Shown here in pieces: positions 62,967-64,000 of a stretch of DNA of 64,000 bases. Each line of letters begins with the position of its first letter. Position 1 is the first letter of the stretch. Under the pieces are notes generated by a model. It was not told where the DNA came from. It saw only the letters and a program-made list of their open reading frames with translations, and searched no databases. This stretch comes from Ignavibacteriota bacterium (GTDB lineage: Bacteria > Bacteroidota > Ignavibacteria > Ignavibacteriales > Melioribacteraceae), in NCBI GenBank assembly GCA_016716225.1, contig JADJWT010000001.1:2862501-2926500 (forward strand), given 5' to 3'. The translations under genes and the position numbers were made by a program.

Positions 62967-64000
62967 ATGAAAACTAAATGTTTTGGAATGAAGAATAACT
63001 ATATAAAATTATTTTTAATCTTAATAATGTTTGGTAATATAAAAGTGTTTTCACAGGATCCAAACTTCCATATTTATCTTTGTTTCGGACAATCCAATAT
63101 GGAAGGAAATGCAAAGATTGAAGAACAAGATAAAATAGTTGATGACCGTTTTCAAGTTTTTCAAACAGTCGATTGTCAAGATTTGAATAGAAGTAAAGGC
63201 AATTGGTATTCAGCTGTTCCACCTTTGTGCCGTTGTAAAACTGGTTTAGGTCCTGCAGATTATTTCGGCAGAACAATAATTGAAAACCTACCAAGTAATA
63301 TTAGAGTTGGAATTGTTAATGTTTCAGTAGCAGGGTGTAAAATTGAGTTATTCGATAAAGATAATTTCCAAAATTATGCTTCAACTGCACCAATATGGAT
63401 GAGCAACATTATTAAAGAATACAACGGAAATCCGTATGCCTATCTTGTTGAAATGGCAAAATTAGCACAAAAAGATGGAGTTATAAAAGGTATTTTATTA
63501 CATCAAGGTGAATCAAATCCTAATGATACAACATGGGTAATAAAAGTAAAAAGTATATATGACAATCTTATTAAAGATTTGAACTTAAATTCAAATGAAG
63601 TACCATTACTTGCAGGTGAAACCGTTCATGCAGAGCAAGGCGGAGTTTGTTCGGGAATGAATTCCTTTATTGCAAAATTGCCAGAAGAAGTTCCAAATTC
63701 GCATGTTATTTCTTCCAAAGGTTGTTCAGCATCAGGCGATTTTATCCATTTTAACTCAGCAGGATATAGAAAACTTGGGTCAAGATATGCAAAAAAAATG
63801 TTGGAATTATTAGGATACGAGATTAAAAAACCAAAACCTATAAAAGTTGAAGAAGGATTACTGCAGGGGTTTTATGAAGATGAATTAACAATTTACAAAG
63901 GAATACCATTCGCAGCTCCTCCCATCGGAAATCTTAGATGGAAACCACCACAACCAATTGAAAAATGGGAAGGTATAAGAAATGCAGATAAATATTCCCC
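62967..64000 (+). CDS. Sialate-O-acetylesterase/CE6-like domain fused to a type-B carboxylesterase (partial)
   Basis: The frame opens at ATG 62967 (an alternative ATG is 62988) and is still open at the window end, giving 344 codons. A signal peptide ends near KVFSQ. Residues about 32-280 are a SASA/DUF303-type SGNH esterase: YLCFGQSNMEGN with the nucleophile Ser, ILLHQGESNPND, and SGDFIHFNSAGYRKLGSRYA with the Asp-His pair. From about residue 295 a second domain begins: VEEGLLQGFYEDELTIYKGI then PFAAPPIGNLRWKPPQPI, the N-terminal signature of type-B carboxylesterases. Such a two-esterase fusion would remove acetyl or other acyl groups from polysaccharide. Confidence 0.82.
   Translation, partial: MKTKCFGMKNNYIKLFLILIMFGNIKVFSQDPNFHIYLCFGQSNMEGNAKIEEQDKIVDDRFQVFQTVDCQDLNRSKGNWYSAVPPLCRCKTGLGPADYFGRTIIENLPSNIRVGIVNVSVAGCKIELFDKDNFQNYASTAPIWMSNIIKEYNGNPYAYLVEMAKLAQKDGVIKGILLHQGESNPNDTTWVIKVKSIYDNLIKDLNLNSNEVPLLAGETVHAEQGGVCSGMNSFIAKLPEEVPNSHVISSKGCSASGDFIHFNSAGYRKLGSRYAKKMLELLGYEIKKPKPIKVEEGLLQGFYEDELTIYKGIPFAAPPIGNLRWKPPQPIEKWEGIRNADKYS

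Overview
The window is low-GC bacterial DNA, densely packed with genes. One secreted protein (36345-38099) ends in a type IX secretion sorting domain with the NYPNPFNP motif, and there are TonB-dependent receptors with N-terminal carboxypeptidase-regulatory-like domains. Together these suggest a member of Bacteroidota, most likely of the Ignavibacteria type. This assignment is inference from motifs; no rRNA or other phylogenetic marker gene is present, and I saw no tRNA.

Layout. (1) 1-7371, + strand: an organophosphorus operon with the end of phnW, phnX, an alkaline phosphatase, a PI-PLC/GDPD-like phosphodiesterase, two adjacent class-III PLP enzymes (the second resembling PbfA), and a secreted alkaline-phosphatase-superfamily protein with a PA14 end. 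(2) 7383-11277, - strand: a complete pantothenate/CoA operon, panB-panC-coaBC-coaX-panD, with a possible small leader ORF. (3) 12243-15349, + strand: a second phosphonate-type cassette of a zinc-type dehydrogenase, a DUF5690/MFS transporter and a phosphonatase-like HAD hydrolase. It runs into nadB-nadC-nadA (15364-18761), de novo NAD synthesis. (4) 18815-24592, - strand: DUF2062 protein, an unknown membrane protein, a CPBP-family protein, then a beta-propeller phytase lipoprotein downstream of its TonB receptor. Four 11-bp-spaced TTAA(C)-type repeats, as in a Pho box, precede the receptor. (5) 25256-29783, + strand: a TonB receptor broken by two in-frame stops, a YfiR-like protein and a YfiN-like sensor fused to a chemotaxis output domain.

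(6) 30654-64000, + strand: a polysaccharide-degradation island. It starts with a GH3 gene broken by three A-run deletions, then a TonB receptor and the sorting-domain beta-helix protein. A three-gene envelope block follows (SurA-like isomerase, membrane spermidine-synthase-like protein, SGNH-TPR protein). After that come GH127/146, GH95, DUF1593, four CE1-like esterases, another alpha/beta hydrolase, GH97, GH3, GH43, a duplicated-domain secreted protein, and a sialate-O-acetylesterase/type-B carboxylesterase fusion cut by the window end. No SusD-like gene is visible.

Taken together, regions 1, 3 and 4 look like phosphorus scavenging: phosphonates, phosphate esters and phytate. Region 6 looks like attack on a heavily acylated hemicellulose carrying arabinose plus fucose or L-galactose; a complex arabinoxylan is a reasonable but unproven target. 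Several gene pairs overlap by 8 bp with the same ATGAATRA-type junction, suggesting translational coupling. Two disrupted genes and a few palindromes are described separately.
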